DNA of 64,000 nt from Salvelinus alpinus (GCF_045679555.1 NC_092122.1:16717565-16781564); one strand, 5' to 3'. Counted from the first letter of the stretch, positions 1 to 12,669 are shown. A program made the numbers and translations. Notes: generated by a model not told the origin, from the sequence alone.

Positions 1-190
1 AGGGTTATCATTTAGTCACCATTCGGGCATTTAGCCACCATTAGGGTTACCATTTAGCCAACATTAGGGTTACCATTTAGTCACCATTAGGGTTACCATT
101 TAGTCTCCATTCGGGCATTTAGCCACCATTAGGGTTACCATTTAGTCTCCATTCGGGCATTTAGCCACCATTAGGGTTACCATTTAGCCA
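1..190. repeat. Telomere-like minisatellite, cut by the left window edge
   Basis: About 21-bp half-units built around TAGGGTTACCATTTAG alternate with a variant carrying CATTCGGGCATTTAGCC, giving a composite period near 42 bp. The array is already running at base 1, so its true length is unknown. It contains TTAGGG-like words but is not a pure telomeric hexamer array. No gene is seen in it. Confidence 0.85.
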
Positions 191-2235
191 TGTCCTCGCA
201 GTCTTTTAAGTGTTGTGTATTATCCTTCCAAGTTGTGTGTGTCACATCTGTCATCAACACAGTTGTGACTGACTAACAGATGACTTTCTGCTTATTCTGG
301 TGTACATGCTGTTGTGTACATCATCTGACCCCAGAATGACTGGGTTTTCTCATGTGATTGGTTGTCGTAAAATTTATGTATCACGGCCCATTGTTTTTGT
401 ACCCTAGTCATTAAAATGTTAATGGTTCTGGAAGTTTCAAAACGTGTTCATTTGTAAGATCAAGCACAAACAAAACCTACCAGAGCTATAAAGCCGTCAT
501 TTTTGTGTCTTACTCTTTTGGCAACGGGATTGAATAAATGCTTGTTGTATGTTGATATGCCCTCTATGGTTAGAGCAGGTTGTGGTTTAGGTCAGCATCT
601 GGACAAAAGGAAACAAATAGTCTCTTCAGCTAACCCTATAAGTTCAGCTGTGAGGCTACAGGTCAGTATTTGTACTTTTATTTTCTCATCAAAACGATGG
701 GCTAAGAGTATCTGCTGGGTGGGATATTTCTCCAATAGTCATCCTCACCTAATTCTCCTTGGACGGTAGACAATCGGCAGAATATTTTGCACTAACGGAA
801 GATAGGATGAACGGAACCCCCAACAATAACCTCCCTCTTCTCTATTTCTGGGTAATAATTATCTTTCATGGAGGGAAAAATGCTATCTGTTCTACGTCCA
901 TTGAGCCATGATGACACTTCTGTACTGTGGTGTATAGAATATTACATTCAACAGCTAGCTGTCTCTGGGTCAGAATTAGGTCACATACATGTCTGTCCTC
1001 TAACTGTTTCTAAGTCCATTGAGGATGTCTTGTATGTTTACGGTCTAACCATGACGGGGGGGCAACAGTAAGTGTCAGTAGTCTGGAGGTCATGACTAGT
1101 TTGGGGTCATGTACTCTGAAAATACCACAGGTGAATGTTTACTGTTTTGCAGAAGTGGCAAATCTTGTCACAACATAAGGGCACCATAGAAACGTATAAA
1201 TATATTTGTTTGTCAAATGACCCTTGAACTAGTTTTCATGTCACTATTCACAACACTTTGTACCTTATCAAAATGGCCGTTCAGGTGGAATAGGCCTAAC
1301 TGTCAATAGAGAGTTGTGTTGAGAGTGAAAATCATAATCCCCATTAACCAATTAGATAAGGCATATATAGCTGTTGTTATGACTGCATTTAGGCACGCTG
1401 TACCAGCCTCATTAGAGACTAACCCTTCGGAGGCCCCTGCTGTGCCTCAATGACCAGTCTGGGCGCTCAATGCCAAGGTCAATTGCATAATTTCTAAATT
1501 CTTCCGCTCCTCTACCCTCGCTTTAATTGTTGAGGTCGTTATGTAAAACCCATTATGTAATCTATTTTTCAGACAGTTATTTTCCTGGCCTCTGTTCTCT
1601 AATGGGGAAGGGGTTAGAGGGTCGCATCCCTCTGTTGACGTTCACATTGCCATGATAAGAGCCCAGCTCATCTCCTGCTGTTGGGCTTCATTGACAAGGC
1701 ACACAAACACGCAAACGAATGGTCAGGTCAGATTGGAGGAGCGCTGCAAAAATACACACGTGTCCAACGGAACTGTCCACAACATGCAGCAACACGTGCC
1801 AGTCTACTCTCCACATCATGACCGCCAGTAACGTGCCGATCCACAGCATGAAACTGTGTCTGCTGAAACCCGACCCAGCTCACTTTCTTACTATTTATTT
1901 GTTGTTATGAAGGACATAACAGGTGTCTCATCATACCATAAGAGGCTACATTTGTTTTGAGGCTTTATAAACATATATTAAATAGTCTAATATTATGTAG
2001 AGCATTATGACCCTCTATGTCATGCTCATAAAAGCTTTATGAATGCTACATTATCACCAATCAGAGGTGAAGTTCACTACACCGCAGGATCACAGTCAAT
2101 ATACGCCTCATGGACTAGAACGTGACGGACAAAACTACTAGCACGTGATGGGATCTGAGGACAGCCGATTGGCCTTCCCACATGGTCATACAGTAAGTAT
2201 AGAAAACATTAATGACACCTGCTCTTTCCATGACA
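191..2235. other. Non-coding stretch, no gene recognised
   Basis: Only short open frames (up to 88 codons) without recognisable domains or credible splice context occur here. It is unique-looking AT-rich intergenic DNA. I see no RNA gene and no clear repeat family. Confidence 0.5.
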
Positions 2236-2707
2236 TAGAATGACCAGGTGAATCCAGGTGAAAGCTATGATCCCTTATTGATGCCACCTGTTAAATCCAC
2301 TTCAATCAGTGTTGATGAAGGGGAGGAGACAGGTTAAAGAAGGATTTTTAAGCCTTGTGACAATTGAGACATGGATTGTGTCTGCCATTCAAAGGGTGAA
2401 TGGGCAAAATGTAAGTGCCAAGCGCACTGATTTGTGTCAAGAACTGCAACGCTGCTGGGTTTTTCACGCTCAACAGTTTCCCGTGTGTGTCAAGAATGGT
2501 CCACCACCCAAAGACCATCCAGCCCACTTGACACAACTCTGGGAAGCATTGGAGTCAACATGGGCCAGCATCCCTGTGGAACGCTTTCGACACCTTGTAG
2601 AGTCCATGCCCTGACGAATTGAGGCTGTTCTGAGGGCAAAAGGGAGGGAAGGGGGAGGGGCAACTCAATATTAGTAAGGTGCTCTTAATGTTTGGTATAC
2701 TCAGTGT
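2236..2707 (+). mobile_element. Tc1-like element fragment (3' half)
   Basis: The right end reads GTGCTCTTAATGTTTGGTAT followed by ACTCAGTGTA, which matches in inverted form the terminal repeat of the copy at 36,302-37,181. The interior words around 2,545-2,625 (GGGCCAGCATCCCTGTGGAA, then the CGCTTTCGACACC stretch) are the inverted counterpart of 36,375-36,425. The left half of the element is missing or too diverged to see, and no transposase frame survives. Confidence 0.7.
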
Positions 2708-2914
2708 ATATACTCTGAACTTCTGTCTGGCCAGACAGGAGAGGATGAACTCCCCCTCCAGTGTTAATTTTTCATTGTCACCGTCATGTTGTTAAGCACT
2801 TCATCTCACGGGATTGATTGATGGTCTATCAAATGGTCACCATTCAAAATGTGACAAATCACTACAAAAACAAGTCTGAAGGTGACAATCCCCAAAATGA
2901 GATTAATGTGTAGG

Positions 2915-4755
2915 TCTACCGGCTTCACACAACCTACTGGCCTACCGGCTTCACACAACCTACTGGCTTACCGGCTTCACACAACCTACTGGCCTACCGG
3001 CTTCACACAACCTACTGGCCTACCGGCTTCACACAACCTACTGGCCTACCGGCTTCACACAACTTACTGGCGTACCGGCTTCACACAACCTACTGGCCTG
3101 CCGGCTTCACACAACCTACTGGCTTACCGGCTTCACACAACCTACTGGCCTACCGGCTTCACACAACCTACTGGCCTACCGGCTTCACACAACCTACTGG
3201 CCTACCGGCTTCACACAACCTACTGGCCTACCGGTTTCACACAATCTACTGGCCTATCGGCTTCACACAACCTACTGGCCTACCGGCTTCACACAACCTA
3301 CTGGCCTACCGGCTTCACACAACCTACTGGCCTACCGGCTTCACACAACCTACTGGCCTACCGGCTTCACACAATCTACTGGCCTATCGGCTTCACACAA
3401 CCTACTGGCTTCACACAACCTACTGGCCTACCGGCTTCAGACAACCTACTGGCCTACCGGCTTCACACAACCTACTGGTCTACCGGCTTCACACAACCTA
3501 CTGGCCTACCGGCTTCACACAACCTACTGGCCTATCGGCTTCACACAACCTACTGGCCTACCGGCTACACACAACCTACTGGCCTACCGGCTTCACACAA
3601 CCTACTGGCCTATCGGCTTCACACAACCTACTGGCCTACCGGCTTCACACAATCTACTGGCCTATCGGCTTCACACAACCTACTGGCTTCACACAACCTA
3701 CTGGCTTACCGGCTTCACACAACTTACTGGCCTACCGGCTTCACACAACCTACTGGCCTACCGGCTTCACACAACCTACTGGCCTATCGGCTTCACACAA
3801 CCTACTGGCCTACCGGCTTCACACAATCTACTGGCCTATCGGCTTCACACAACCTACTGGCTTACCGGCTTCACACAACTTACTGGCGTACCGGCTTCAC
3901 ACAACCTACTGTGCTACCGGCTTCACACAACCTACTGGCCTGCCGGCTTCACACAACCTACTGGCCTATCGGCTTCACACAACCTACTGGCCTACCGGCT
4001 TCACACAACCTACTGGTCTACCGGCTTCACACAACCTACTGGCCTACCGGCTTCACACAACCTACTGGCCTACCGGCTTCACACAATCTACTGGCCTATC
4101 GGCTTCACACAACCTACTGGCCTACCGGCTTCACACAATCTACTGGCCTGCCGGCTTCACACAACCTACTGGCCTACCGGCTTCACACAATCTACTGGCC
4201 TATCGGCTTCACACAACCTACTGGCCTACCGGCTTCACACAACCTACTGGCCTACCGGCTTCACACAACCTACTGGCCTACCGGCTTCACACAATCTACT
4301 GGCCTATCGGCTTCACACAACCTACTGGCCTACCGGCTTCACACAACCTACTGGCTTACCGGCTTCACACAACCTACTGGCCTACCGGCTTCACACAACC
4401 TACTGGCCTATCGGCTTCACACAACCTACTGGCCTATCGGCTTCACACAACCTACTGGCCTCACACAACCTACTGGCCTACCGGCTTCACACAACCTACT
4501 GGCCTACCGGCTTCACACAACCTACTGGCCTACCGGCTTCACACAACCTACTGGCTTACCGGCTTCACACAACCTACTGGCCTACCGGCTTCACACAATC
4601 TACTGGCCTACCGGCTTCACACAACCTACTGGCCTATCGGCTTCACACAACCTACTGGCTTCACACAACCTACTGGCCTACCGGCTTCACACTACCTACT
4701 GGCCTACCGGCTTCACACAACTTATTGGCCTACCGGCTTCACACTACTTACTGGC
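2915..4755. repeat. 26-bp minisatellite array, about 70 units
   Basis: The unit is CTACTGGCCTACCGGCTTCA plus CACAAC (26 bp), repeated over 1.84 kb with scattered C/T changes and a few short units that lack the CTACCGG part. Because 26 is not a multiple of three and the unit has no stop in any phase of this strand, an open frame of 647 codons runs through it (2,882-4,825), cycling three peptide versions. The flanks show no codon bias, domain or splice context, so I call it a satellite and not a gene. Confidence 0.95.
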
Positions 4756-4825
4756 ATGTGAGTGTCTCACAGAAATGCTACTGACACAATCATGCGAAGT
4801 GTGTTATTATGTACCACCAGTGTAG

Positions 4826-6330
4826 AGGGGAGGATTTGATGCACGTGCACCCTTCTTGATCTGCAGCAAAATAGTCACTACTTCATGAACTAGCACACCT
4901 GATTGAACTGACCAATGGCGTGTTACTTTAATCAGGTGTACTAGATCAGGAATAGATCAAAACAGTGACATTAGCTAGGGGTACTTGAGAAGAGGTTTGG
5001 GAAAGACTGCTAAATCTAACTCATAGAAGATGCCTTTGGCATGGGCTACAGTGGCTGTGTGAGCGTGAGGCACTAAATGGCTTTCACAAAACTGAACAAA
5101 CAGCTGTCCAACACTTCCCTGCCTAACTTAAAACTTGTTAGGGATATGGTCTAGTTTCCTGAATTTCCGCCTGACTGACGTGCCCAAAGTGGATATTGTG
5201 GGCAGATTTGGAGAGAGTTCCTCAGTGAGAGAAGAGGTATTCCGTTTTGGGAGTTTTTATGCGGTGTCACTGAGCAATTCAAGGCTGCCCCTCGTGAGGC
5301 GCTCGCACAAACAAGGACTTTGTGTAATGAGCATCATGCGCCTGTTGTTTTCATAAATTCAATTGCGCTAATTTAACAAACAGCACTGGAGATTGGGAGG
5401 CTTCAGTGGTGGTTGTAGTGGGTTGGCACTGGGTGAACGTAGCCCTATACTTCCATGAAGCAGTTGAAAAAGCGGACGTCTGTCTAGCTTCATAGCACTA
5501 TCATGCTCTTTTTGAGAGCTGTATTCTGCTCTTTCATCCCACTCCTCCAAGTGAGGGGACAAGGGAGGCGACTCAGCGTGAGGTTATTATTGTTTTCTGT
5601 TTGTTGGACTGCGTGGAGCCATGGACTGTAGATTACATGCTTTTAGCTGCATCTGTGTTCAGCTCATTGTAAGGATGGGCGACCACCTGTACCCTCCATG
5701 TCCATTAGCTTCCCCTCAACATTATATTTTTGGAGTTGACCCTGTGACCCCCAAGCAGATCACAACATGAACCATTCCCCAATCCCCTGACCCTTTGGTT
5801 CAAAAAGCAAGCCACCAACATGTCTGGGTTTAATAATAAAAAATCAAAAAACGAAGCCAGAATCTTAGCAATACATTCAATTCTAGTTTTCAAACTGTCT
5901 CCGGTGGCGAACGTTGAAACATACTTTCCACTCACTCAAGCTATTTAACGTCAGAGTCTAATTCAAGGACTCCAGCAGTATGTTCTACCTGGAATGCAAA
6001 CCCAGTGACCTCCTCCTGGGTTCACCTTTCCTTCCCTCTGACGAACAGGTCGTATTATTTACTTCTGTGTAAATACAGGATACAGGATGGGTATTTTCTG
6101 TCCCAATGGGCTAATAGAGGCAGGAGCCTATCTCCTGTTTCTGTAGTGTGAGGCAGCTTGATGTAGAAGTACACCCCTGGAAAGGACGCTAGTCTATTGC
6201 AGGGCCTTACCCTCAATCTATCTCCTTAATGCTTAGTGCCAAGCAGGTTCCACTTTTACAGTCTTTAGCATAACTCGGCCGGGGATCAAACTCCCAACCG
6301 TCCTTAATTACCTTCCAGGGCAGCAGGTAG
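4826..6330. other. Non-coding stretch, no gene recognised
   Basis: Short unconvincing frames only. No splice-bounded conserved peptide, RNA gene or clear repeat was seen. Confidence 0.5.
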
Positions 6331-6486
6331 CCTAGCGGTTAAGAGTGTTAGGCCAGTAACTGAAAGGCTGCTGGTTCAAGTCCTGACTAAGTGAAAAATC
6401 TCTGCAATGTGCCCTTGCGCAAGGCACTTAACCCTAATTGCTCCTGCAAGTTGCTCTGGATAAGAGTGTCTGATAAAATGTCAATC
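6331..6486 (+). repeat. HpaI-type tRNA-derived SINE
   Basis: It begins with GCAGGTAGCCTAGCGGTTAA (tRNA-like head), has a B-box-like CTGGTTCAAGTCC, then GCAAGGCACTTAACCCTAAT and the tail GCTCTGGATAAGAGTGTCTG. This is the layout of the salmonid HpaI SINE family. It is moderately diverged. Confidence 0.85.
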
Positions 6487-8231
6487 TCAGGGCTGACACT
6501 AACCACAATGCTACAGAGTTGGTATACGGAATGGACTCATTGTGTATCTGTCTCAATACTCAGACTGTGAAAACATTGTATGAGTATAGTAGTGTTATGG
6601 ACATCCTTTATGTTTCCTTTAACAACTCTGTCCAGCTCTTATCATTTGATCCGTGTTCATTTCTTAGTATTTTCTGTGTTTGTAATGTAGATAGCAACAG
6701 ACAACACGAGTAAAAAGTTACATCGCATGGAAGTACATGGAGAAACCAGAAGCAAAAAAATTGAGAGAACATGTTACAAGTAGCAGGACTTTGGATGTGT
6801 GCTGATTTGGTGTTTGGCGATAAAGTTTTACGAGAGACTAATGACTATTTTCCTTCGGTCATGGTGAACGATTTGGGTCCTTTGATGGCAATCATTAGCA
6901 ACCATGAACAGAGATTATCACAGTTACAGACTATGTCTTGTGATGCTGCAACTGGCTTGCATCTCAATATGTACAACCTCTTCTTGGTCACAAAATAGCA
7001 ATCTGTAATAGTGTTACTAATGTAGCACTGAATTGGTAAGGCATCTGACTTCTTGTAAATGGTTGTTTATGTCTCCGGCTTACAGTCGGCTACATTACTA
7101 TTTGGAATGGTGACTCAAATAACCTTTTTTAACCTGATTAACTGTGCTAGGCTGGACCATTTACTGTAAGCGTGCATGTCACAGGTGAGTGAAGTTGCAG
7201 GTCAGACAGCTTGTCAGTCATTCTTGATTGTACAGTACAGAGTATAAAAGCTTGCTCCCATTCAAAGTAGTGTACACACATCCAACCAGTTACACAGGCG
7301 CAGAGTACAAAACAAGACCGTGGAAAATATGCTTGACATTTAGGCGGTGAGAATTAGAAAGCTACTTCTGGTGAAGAAAAAAATGGCTTCTTAGGCCTTG
7401 CTAAGCAAACGACCTTCTGAGAGAGACAGGGAACCAGTTAAGAAAGGTCAAAAGACAGAATGCCATGAAAATCACTTGCTGCGTTGACACAATGTGAGCC
7501 ATTTTCGAAGAACGCTCATGTTCTCCAACTCAACACGTGTTTGTCATCCTAATGATTTATATGCCTAATGAATAAACAAAATCAATGAATGTTAAATGAT
7601 CACTGACGTATGGGAACTATGTCACCGTCACAGCCATGCGCTTGAACTGCACATACAACACTGAGATCTACTGTAGCAAACCCCTGATTTCTACAATGTG
7701 CAGAGTGAGATAGTAGGTCTATGAAGTTTACTAGTTCCATCCAGTGGCTACTCACAACCGTTACACACCCTACTCCTGAAGAAATGTGGTAGGATGACAA
7801 ACCATTACCATCTCATCCATTTAAATTAGGAATTATAACTTGTCCTGAAATCTATTTGATTTTACCTTCTGGCCTGGACTGAATGAACTTGAAATAGAAT
7901 ATTCTTCAATTTTGTATGAGCACTTTCATAAAGTTTGTATACAAATATATTTACAGTACATATGGTATAGTATTGCCATTACCCAATTGCTATTCATTAT
8001 TACCCAATAATAGCTGTAACTCAAACCCTAATGTTGTTGTGGTTTGTAGTCTATATGTTCTAAGGAATAAGCCTAACGGTACATCTCATGTCAGAACATG
8101 TGGCACCCTCAGTCAAAGCACGAGGGCGCCACTTCTCTACGGATGCCACCAATAGGTTTAAAGTACCAGAAAATACCCAATGTTACCACATAATTTCCTA
8201 TCAAATACCAGGTAAATACCAGTCAAAACAG
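6487..8231. other. Non-coding stretch, no gene recognised
   Basis: AT-rich sequence with short frames lacking any recognised domain. Nothing else is supported. Confidence 0.5.
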
Positions 8232-8749
8232 CAGTGGTCGATAAAGTACCCAATTGTCCTACCTGAGTAAAAGTCAAGAGTGAAAGTCACCCAGGACAAT
8301 ACTACTTGAGTAAAAGTCTAAAAGTATTTGGTTTTAAATATACTTAAGTATCAAAAGCAAATGTAATTGCTAAAATATACTTAAGTATCAAAAGTAAAAC
8401 TATTAATAATTTCAAAATCATTATATTAAGCAAACCAGACTGCACCATTTTCTTGTTTTTTAAATGTACTTACTGATAGCCAGGGGCACACTTCAACACT
8501 CAGACATAATTTACAAACAAACGCATGAGTGTTTAGTGAATCCGCCAGAGGCAGAAGGATAACCAGGGATGTTCTCTTCATAAGTGCGTGAATTGGACCA
8601 TTTTCCTGTTCTGCTAAACATTCAAAATATAACAAGTACTTTTGGGTTTCAGGGAAAATGTGTTGAGTAAAAACTGAAAGTAGTCAAAAATATAAATAGT
8701 AAAGTACAGATACCCCCAAAAACTACTAAAGTAGAACTTTACACCACTG
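8232..8749 (-). mobile_element. Non-autonomous hAT-like element with perfect 8-bp duplication
   Basis: The ends are CAGTGGTCGATAAAGTACCC and the inverse AACTTTACACCACTG. The identical 8-mer CAAAACAG flanks it at 8,224-8,231 and 8,750-8,757, the duplication size typical of hAT transposition. The interior carries many AAGTACTT/TACTTAAGTA-type subterminal words and no transposase. A relative in the opposite orientation lies at 62,833-63,412. The strand is given relative to that copy. Confidence 0.9.
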
Positions 8750-9008
8750 CAAAACAGTACTGCAAATGTTTTTGTGCTACAGATAAAATATGCCTACTCT
8801 ACACATACAGAAGGGAGAATCATTGAGATATGATGCACTCATTACTCAAGCGCTAATAATTCATTGATATCAACAGGAAATGTGTCATTTCAGATTTGCA
8901 TATCTCAAGTTGGGATTGAATAGTACACTAAACAGTGTGACATGACAGAGTTACACAGGAGTGTAAAACCTTCCCAGTATGAACAAAACAGAGGGAGAGA
9001 GCAAACCA

Positions 9009-9108
9009 CCCACAGGGCATACACTGGTTGAATCAACGTTGTTTCCACGTCATTTCAATGAAACTTGGTTGAACCAACGTGGAATTGATGTCTGTGCCCA
9101 GTGGGCAT
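9009..9108. repeat. Short palindromic MITE
   Basis: CCACAGGGCATACACTGGTT at the left is echoed by GTGCCCAGTGGGCAT at the right. Inside, TTGAATCAACGTTGTTTCCA and TTGAACCAACGTGGAAT form an imperfect repeat. It is a small TIR-type element without coding capacity. Confidence 0.6.
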
Positions 9109-9318
9109 TGTAAAGGGCAAACTTTCATGTAGTAAACATCAAGAAAACCCAGTTCTGTCAAGGGGAGCTCAGGTAGGTCACATCACAGACATGCATTAGC
9201 TGAAAAAAGAGAAAGTGGGAGTGTTCTATGATATGAAATGCACTGGATATATGGAAGTGTTTTCGATTCACTCTATTGTAGTGCTTTAATATAATGGAAA
9301 TTCAATGGTAGCTATTTT

Positions 9319-9555
9319 CAGGGGCGCAACTTTGGTTTTAGAAGTGGGGGGGGCATGCTTTTTTTATCCAGTCGGACAAACACTCCAAACAGCCTACCCG
9401 ACCGCTCGCAGGTGTCCGCATCTTCCTAAAGCACACCGTTGCCTCGTTTTGTATCACATTCCAATGATAAAATTGGGGGGGACAAAATGAAATTTCTGAA
9501 TGTGGGGGAAACATGTCCCCCCCCCCTCCTGTCCCCAGTGAAAGTTGCACCCCTG
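9319..9555. mobile_element. 237-bp hAT-like MITE with near-perfect 8-bp duplication
   Basis: Terminal inverted repeats are CAGGGGCGCAACTTT on the left and, read inverted on the right, CAGGGGTGCAACTTT. The flanking 8-mers are GCTATTTT (9,311-9,318) and GATATTTT (9,556-9,563), matching at 7 of 8. G-runs at the left and C-runs at the right extend the inverted symmetry. There is no coding capacity. Confidence 0.85.
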
Positions 9556-9846
9556 GATATTTTGAATGATAAAACATTGAATTGCCTTGAAATGAAATGT
9601 AGGTATTCTGGAATAATTACCTTCTCTGTTATAAGGATCCTTATGCATTTGGGATCCAGATCCACCAAGACTCAAGTAAGCTTTATGCAGAAACAGCACT
9701 ATGAAGTTATTTTCAGTTTATGTGAATGGAAATTACATCACTTGTAATTCTCAGAAATGCACCACTAATATATTTAGATGACATCAGTGTTTTCCCAGGA
9801 AGATTGCATCAAATGGGCTACCAACAACTATTTCAATGATTCAATA

Positions 9847-9907
9847 ATTTTTTATTTAACCTTTACTTAACTAGGCAAGTCAGTTAAGAACAAATTCGTA
9901 TTTACAA
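9847..9907 (-). repeat. 3' tail of a minus-strand SINE (split copy)
   Basis: TTTTATTTAACCTTTACTTA followed by ACTAGGCAAGTCAGTTAAGA is the inverted tail of the same SINE type that reads forward at about 10,090-10,145. The head of this copy lies on the far side of the plus-strand SINE, at 10,160-10,312. Confidence 0.75.
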
Positions 9908-10147
9908 TGATGGCTCCCGAATGGCGCAGCGGTCTAAGGCACTGCAACTCAGTGCTAGAGGCGTCACTACAGACCCTTGTTTGATTCCAGGCTGTATCAC
10001 AACCGGTCGTGATTGGGAGTCCCATAGGGCGGCGCACAATTGGCCCAGCCTCGTCCGGGTTAGGGTTTGGCCGGGGTAGGCTGTCATTGTAAATAAGAAT
10101 TTGTTTCTTAACTGGCTTACCTAGTTAAATAAAGGTTAAATAAAATG
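9908..10147 (+). repeat. tRNA-derived SINE inserted in another SINE
   Basis: The head GGCTCCCGAATGGCGCAGCG, the B-box-like TTTGATTCCAGGC, the body GGCGGCGCACAATTGGCCCA and the tail TAGTTAAATAAAGGTTAAAT are all present in order. It is a salmonid tRNA-derived SINE, probably SmaI-related; the subfamily name is from memory and tentative. Confidence 0.85.
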
Positions 10148-10159
10148 TAAATTAAAAAA

Positions 10160-10312
10160 TAAAACCCCGGTCTAACCTGGATGACGCTGGGCCAATTGTG
10201 TGCCGCCCTATGGGACTCCTGATTACAGACCGTGATCAAACCCGGGTCTGTAGTGACGCCTCTAGCACTGCGATGCAGTGCCTTAGGCTGCTGAGCCACA
10301 CGGGAGGCCATT
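10160..10312 (-). repeat. Head portion of a minus-strand SINE (split copy)
   Basis: Read inverted, it gives GGCCTCCCGTGTGGCTCAGC, the CACTGCATCGCAGTGCTAGA core, then GGGCGGCACACAATTGGCCC. It is the same family as the neighbouring plus-strand copy and most simply the other half of the copy whose tail is at 9,847-9,907. Confidence 0.8.
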
Positions 10313-10317
10313 CATAC

Positions 10318-12180
10318 TCAGTCCATTCATACTGAATATTTCTGTTTTCTATCAAGGACATTTACACCAAGCACATGAAGTGTCAGTGACTCAATGTGTT
10401 AGTTTTCAATTTTCTGTTCACTTACTTATGGTTACAAAGCTAATGTGCTGCTACACTGCTAATGTTGAGAACCTTAACATTGGACTGACTGAGGGAAAAG
10501 TTGGCTTCAACAGTTACATGTATTACTTAGTTATTACAAATTAACACTTACAATCACCTGTCAACATGCCAATTTAACACACATGTACGTGTTGTAACGT
10601 GTGTATGTATTTAACAAAAATGGCCTAACATTTTGTTGTTGTTGTGTGATTGTTGTACATCATACAAATATGCTAACAGATCTCACAGGCTCATCATAGC
10701 ATCCAGTCATTGACCAATAGGCACACATACTAAACATCTCTGAGTTGTCATTATTACAGAAGCCAGGCCTAAAGTCCGTGTGGTGGTAGCTCCCTGCCAT
10801 TGCTGGGAAAATGTTCCCTTTTCTACTTAGGAGAAGAAAGCCCAAATGTGAATTGTTGTTTTCACATCAGTTTGCGGGCAATGTGTGTTTTAGGGAGAAC
10901 TTCAAAACCAAAAAAGACACAGTTCAGAATATAGTACACTATGGCCATACTGTACTCTAATGTAAACTATGTAATTGCATGAGGAAATCATTTGTGAGTT
11001 GCTGTACACAAATGCTCGCCTTGTCTTGCCCCTTCATCAATGATATAACTGTCATGGAGGCAGAGTTTCATCCTACATGTTCCTCTAACTCCCCTACAGT
11101 TATGGTAATGTCAGCCAAGAGAACCGTTGTTGACATGGCTTTTCTGTTACAGTTAGCGAGACAGCACAATCTAAAATCAGATACAGCGCAAGCATCAAAT
11201 CAAGAGTTGTTTGTTCTGTTCCTACAGTACAAACAGACTACAACACACAAAAGCATGAAATTTCATTTTTTTTTAATAAAGATCTTCTTTTCCTTTGTTG
11301 GCTGAGTGGCCTTTTGAAAGCGTTGCTAAAAGATACATTGGATGTAGCCTCACTTTTTATGGGACCACATTTCCATATAATAACCCTGAAAGGAATAACT
11401 TTTCTTTTCATCTACTTTATGGGTGGTTTGTAGCGTAGCTTATTGCTGACATTTTCCCTTTCACATGGATGGCAAATGAGCTGAGGTTTACTTAACGAGG
11501 CAATGTCAATGACCAAACAAACACTTTGCATTTAGTGAGCAAGAAAGCCTGGCATCTCTCTCAAACGTTGTTCTATTCCATGATTTAATATATTTAATTA
11601 ATTCATACCTCTAAATATTGCAATACATTTGATAGCAAAAGGTTACCGTATGTTAGGAGAATGACAACTTTTGCATACATTCTGTGACAAATGAGAACAG
11701 CGTTACCCAGATAAATTAAACAAAAATCCTTCAGGTACATAGACAATTTTCATGACAAGTTTGATTCAAAACCTTTCTATATAATGCAAGACTGGCAGCA
11801 TTGCTTGCATGGGAATGAGCTTGGCAATGGCAAAACATACTTAGCACACAGGAAATACAGCAGATACAACTAACAATATTCCTACCTGGAAAGTCAAGGA
11901 CAAGACCATTGGTGAAAGGGCACAGGTCATGGTTGTAAAAACTAGGGATCAGATACTGTAGCTACTAGCTGGAGGTGACAAAATACCCAGGACATGACTA
12001 AAGGGGAGGACTGAGTCTTGGGAAATTGTAGTTTTACGTTCCATTTTACAAACATTCTATACCAAATGAAATACTGTACAATGAGTAGACTGAAAGCAGC
12101 TCCAAGTCCCTCGTTGTTTGCAGATCCCATGAAACCGCATAGGTGTCAACAATATGGCAGAAGCTCCCCAAAGCCCATTG
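10318..12180. other. Non-coding stretch, no gene recognised
   Basis: Short frames only, the longest 108 codons at 10,979-11,305, with no recognisable domain. I found no splice-bounded exon or RNA gene. Confidence 0.5.
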
Positions 12181-12193
12181 AAAAGGCTAGATG

Positions 12194-12669
12194 AGGGCCT
12201 CCCGGGTGGCGCAGTGGTCTAGGGCACTGCATCGCAGTGCTAGCTGCGCCACCAGAGTCTCTGGGTTTGCGCCCAGGCTCTGTCGCAGCCGGCCGCGACC
12301 GGGAGGTCCGTGGGGCGACGCATAATTGGACTAGCGTCGTCCGGGTTAGGGAGGGTTTGCCCGGTAGGGATATCCTTGTCTCATCGCGCTCCAGCGACTC
12401 CTGTGGCGGGCCGGGCGCAGTGCGCGCTAACCAAGGGGGCCAGGTGCACGGTGTTTCCTCCGACACATTGGTGCGGCTGGCTTCCGGGTTGGAGGCGCGC
12501 TGTGTTAAGAAGCAGTGCGGCTTGGTTGGGTTGTGCTTCGGAGGATGCGTGGCTTTTGACCTTCGTCTCTCCCGAGCCCGTACGGGAGTTGTAGCGATGA
12601 GACAAGATAGTAATTACTAGCGATTGGATACCACGAGAAAAGGGGATTAAAAAAACATTTAAGAAAAGA
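12194..12669 (+). repeat. Young tRNA-derived SINE with 13-bp duplication
   Basis: The 13-mer AAAAGGCTAGATG occurs exactly at 12,181-12,193 and again at 12,670-12,682. Between them lies a tRNA-like head (GGCCTCCCGGGTGGCGCAGT), a GC-rich body and an A-rich end. The perfect duplication argues for a fairly recent insertion. The several short open frames within it are by-products of its GC content. Confidence 0.9.

Noticed and set aside
2915-4755. CRISPR-like array
   Set aside because: Units are adjacent and near-identical with no unique spacers, and this is vertebrate DNA.
2882-4825. 647-codon open frame taken as a repetitive protein gene
   Set aside because: It is the 26-bp minisatellite read through; all phases are open because the unit has no stop, and no domain or gene structure surrounds it.
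12237-12620. 127-codon plus-strand frame
   Set aside because: It lies wholly within a GC-rich SINE bounded by a 13-bp duplication.
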